Source: Desulfobacteraceae bacterium
Lineage (GTDB): Bacteria > Desulfobacterota > Desulfobacteria > Desulfobacterales > Desulfobacteraceae
Direction of reading: 5' to 3'
DNA length: 6,076 nucleotides
Assembly (NCBI GenBank): GCA_015486915.1
Contig: WFQS01000686.1
Location: forward strand, 1 to 6,076
Numbering within the stretch: position 1 is the stretch's first letter; the number at the start of each line of letters is the position of its first letter. The notes below the pieces were generated by a model. The model saw only the letters and a program-made list of their open reading frames with translations. It was not told where the DNA came from and did no database searches. Positions 5,017-6,076 of this stretch are shown here, in pieces. A program made the translations under genes and the position numbers.

Positions 5017-6076
5017 ATGCAGATCTATGGACCCAATGAACTTTTGAAAGATGTCCATGAGAGGAATCTCTGTATTGCATGCGGGGCATGTGTGGACCTG
5101 TGCCCCTATTTCAAGACGTACAGGGGTAGGACAGCTATGATTTTCCCATGTGATCTTGAACAGGGCCGTTGTTATGCCCATTGTCCCAAGGCGGAGGTGG
5201 ATTTTGACATGCTTTCCGGGATGGTCCGGGGCAGGCCCTATGACGGCAGCCCGCTTGGGTACTTCCGGGAAGTGTTTGCCGCAAAGGCGGGTGATAAGGT
5301 GTTAAAAGGCGCATTCCAGGGGGGAGGAGTCGTCTCTGCAATAACGGCATTTGCTTTAGATAGCGGTATTATTGACTCTGCAGTACTCACGGACAGAAAG
5401 GGACTTGTTCCTGTCCCGCGCATAGTAAAAAGCTTCAGCGAGGTGATGGAATGCGCCGGTTCCAAGTATATGGCCGCCCCTACGGTTGCTGCCGTTAACC
5501 GTGGCGCACGTGAAGGTTACAGCCGTATGGGGGTTGTTGGAACACCCTGCCAGGTGACTGCCATTGCCGAGATACGCTCGAATCCGCTGGACAGGCCTGA
5601 TTTCATCGATCCTGTTGCACTTGTGATCGGACTTTTCTGCACCTGGGCACTTGATACACGAAAACTCATATCAATGCTTTCTCAACGATTGGATATTACC
5701 GGGATCAGAAAGATGGATATACCTCCGCCGCCTGCCGAAATCTTTGTACTTGAAACCGATAACGGCCCCGTGGAAATCCCTTTAGATGAAATTCGGCCAT
5801 TGATCCCGGAAGGATGCCTTGTATGTCTGGATATGACCTCGGAGTGGGCCGACGTTTCAGTGGGAGCGCTTGAAGGACAACCCGGGTGGAACACCCTTGT
5901 CATACGTTCTGAAAAAGGGAATGAACTGGTTGAAGGTGCGGTTTCAAAAGGTTGGCTTCAAATTCAGAAAATGCCCGAAGAAAGTTTTGCACACCTGTCT
6001 TTGGCAGCCTCCAACAAGCGGAAAAGGGCATTGATAAAATCCATGAAGGAAGATTTTCTCAATACCAGTCATAAGA
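5017..6076 (+). CDS. FrhB/FdhB-like iron-sulfur flavoprotein, 3' partial
   Basis: The gene is open from its ATG to the window edge (353 codons) with no stop, so its C-terminus is missing. It begins with a ferredoxin-like motif, CIACGACVDLCP (19-30; C19, C22, C25, C29), followed by C45, C52 and C56 in a CxxxCP context, enough for one and perhaps two [4Fe-4S] clusters. The rest matches the coenzyme F420 hydrogenase/dehydrogenase beta-subunit family: GVVGTPCQVTAI around C178, GLFCTW with C208, and GCLVCLDMTSEWADVSVG with C267 and C270. Members bind FAD and F420 or another electron carrier and pass hydride or electrons in hydrogenases, formate dehydrogenases and many reductases of anaerobes. The true partner is unknown and no catalytic subunit is in view. 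The gene is more G/C-rich than its left-hand neighbours. The family call is firm, but F420 specificity is not shown. Confidence 0.88.
   Translation, partial: MQIYGPNELLKDVHERNLCIACGACVDLCPYFKTYRGRTAMIFPCDLEQGRCYAHCPKAEVDFDMLSGMVRGRPYDGSPLGYFREVFAAKAGDKVLKGAFQGGGVVSAITAFALDSGIIDSAVLTDRKGLVPVPRIVKSFSEVMECAGSKYMAAPTVAAVNRGAREGYSRMGVVGTPCQVTAIAEIRSNPLDRPDFIDPVALVIGLFCTWALDTRKLISMLSQRLDITGIRKMDIPPPPAEIFVLETDNGPVEIPLDEIRPLIPEGCLVCLDMTSEWADVSVGALEGQPGWNTLVIRSEKGNELVEGAVSKGWLQIQKMPEESFAHLSLAASNKRKRALIKSMKEDFLNTSHK

Noticed and set aside
5135..5903. Several short - strand open frames inside the FrhB-like gene
   Set aside because: They lie opposite a conserved coding frame with intact family motifs and are shadows.

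Overview
The window reads as ordinary chromosomal DNA from an anaerobic or facultative Gram-negative bacterium. A sulfate-reducing Desulfobacterales-type deltaproteobacterium is my best guess. This is inference from gene content: a TRAP transporter, a YajD-type HNH protein, an FrhB-like iron-sulfur protein and hairpin-rich intergenic repeats. No rRNA, tRNA or other taxonomic marker is present. Six protein genes are supported, all on the + strand; the last one runs off the right edge.

Layout. Positions 1-286 hold no convincing gene but carry an imperfect palindromic repeat (53-122). Next come an S4-less RluA-family pseudouridine synthase (287-1015, GTG start) and a small YajD-like HNH protein (1093-1470). 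A 439-base gene-free stretch (1471-1909) follows. It is rich in regulatory-looking structure: a TTGACA box, a bipartite hairpin, three copies of TGTTGCAC and an 8-bp-armed inverted repeat. It leads into a complete tripartite TRAP transporter: DctP (1910-2956), DctQ (2916-3437) and DctM (3434-4711). The three genes overlap head to tail, and the last two appear to start at TTG. A 305-base spacer (4712-5016) then holds two diverged copies of a composite unit (short hairpin plus GAGGC element). After it starts an FrhB/FdhB-like iron-sulfur flavoprotein (5017 to the end, 3' truncated).

How the genes work together. DctP captures a solute, probably an organic anion, in the periplasm. DctQ and DctM carry it across the inner membrane using an ion gradient. 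The substrate cannot be read from sequence. The FrhB-like protein is typical of anaerobic electron transfer; it is separated from the TRAP genes by repeats and has its own strong ribosome binding site, so a shared pathway is not shown. The RluA-like and HNH genes are housekeeping or uncharacterised and have no evident link to the transporter.

I see no clearly new multi-gene system. The points most worth a second look are the duplicated hairpin with a compensatory base-pair change (4722-4868), the repeated TGTTGCAC motif upstream of the TRAP genes, and the cysteine-rich FrhB-like protein at the right edge.
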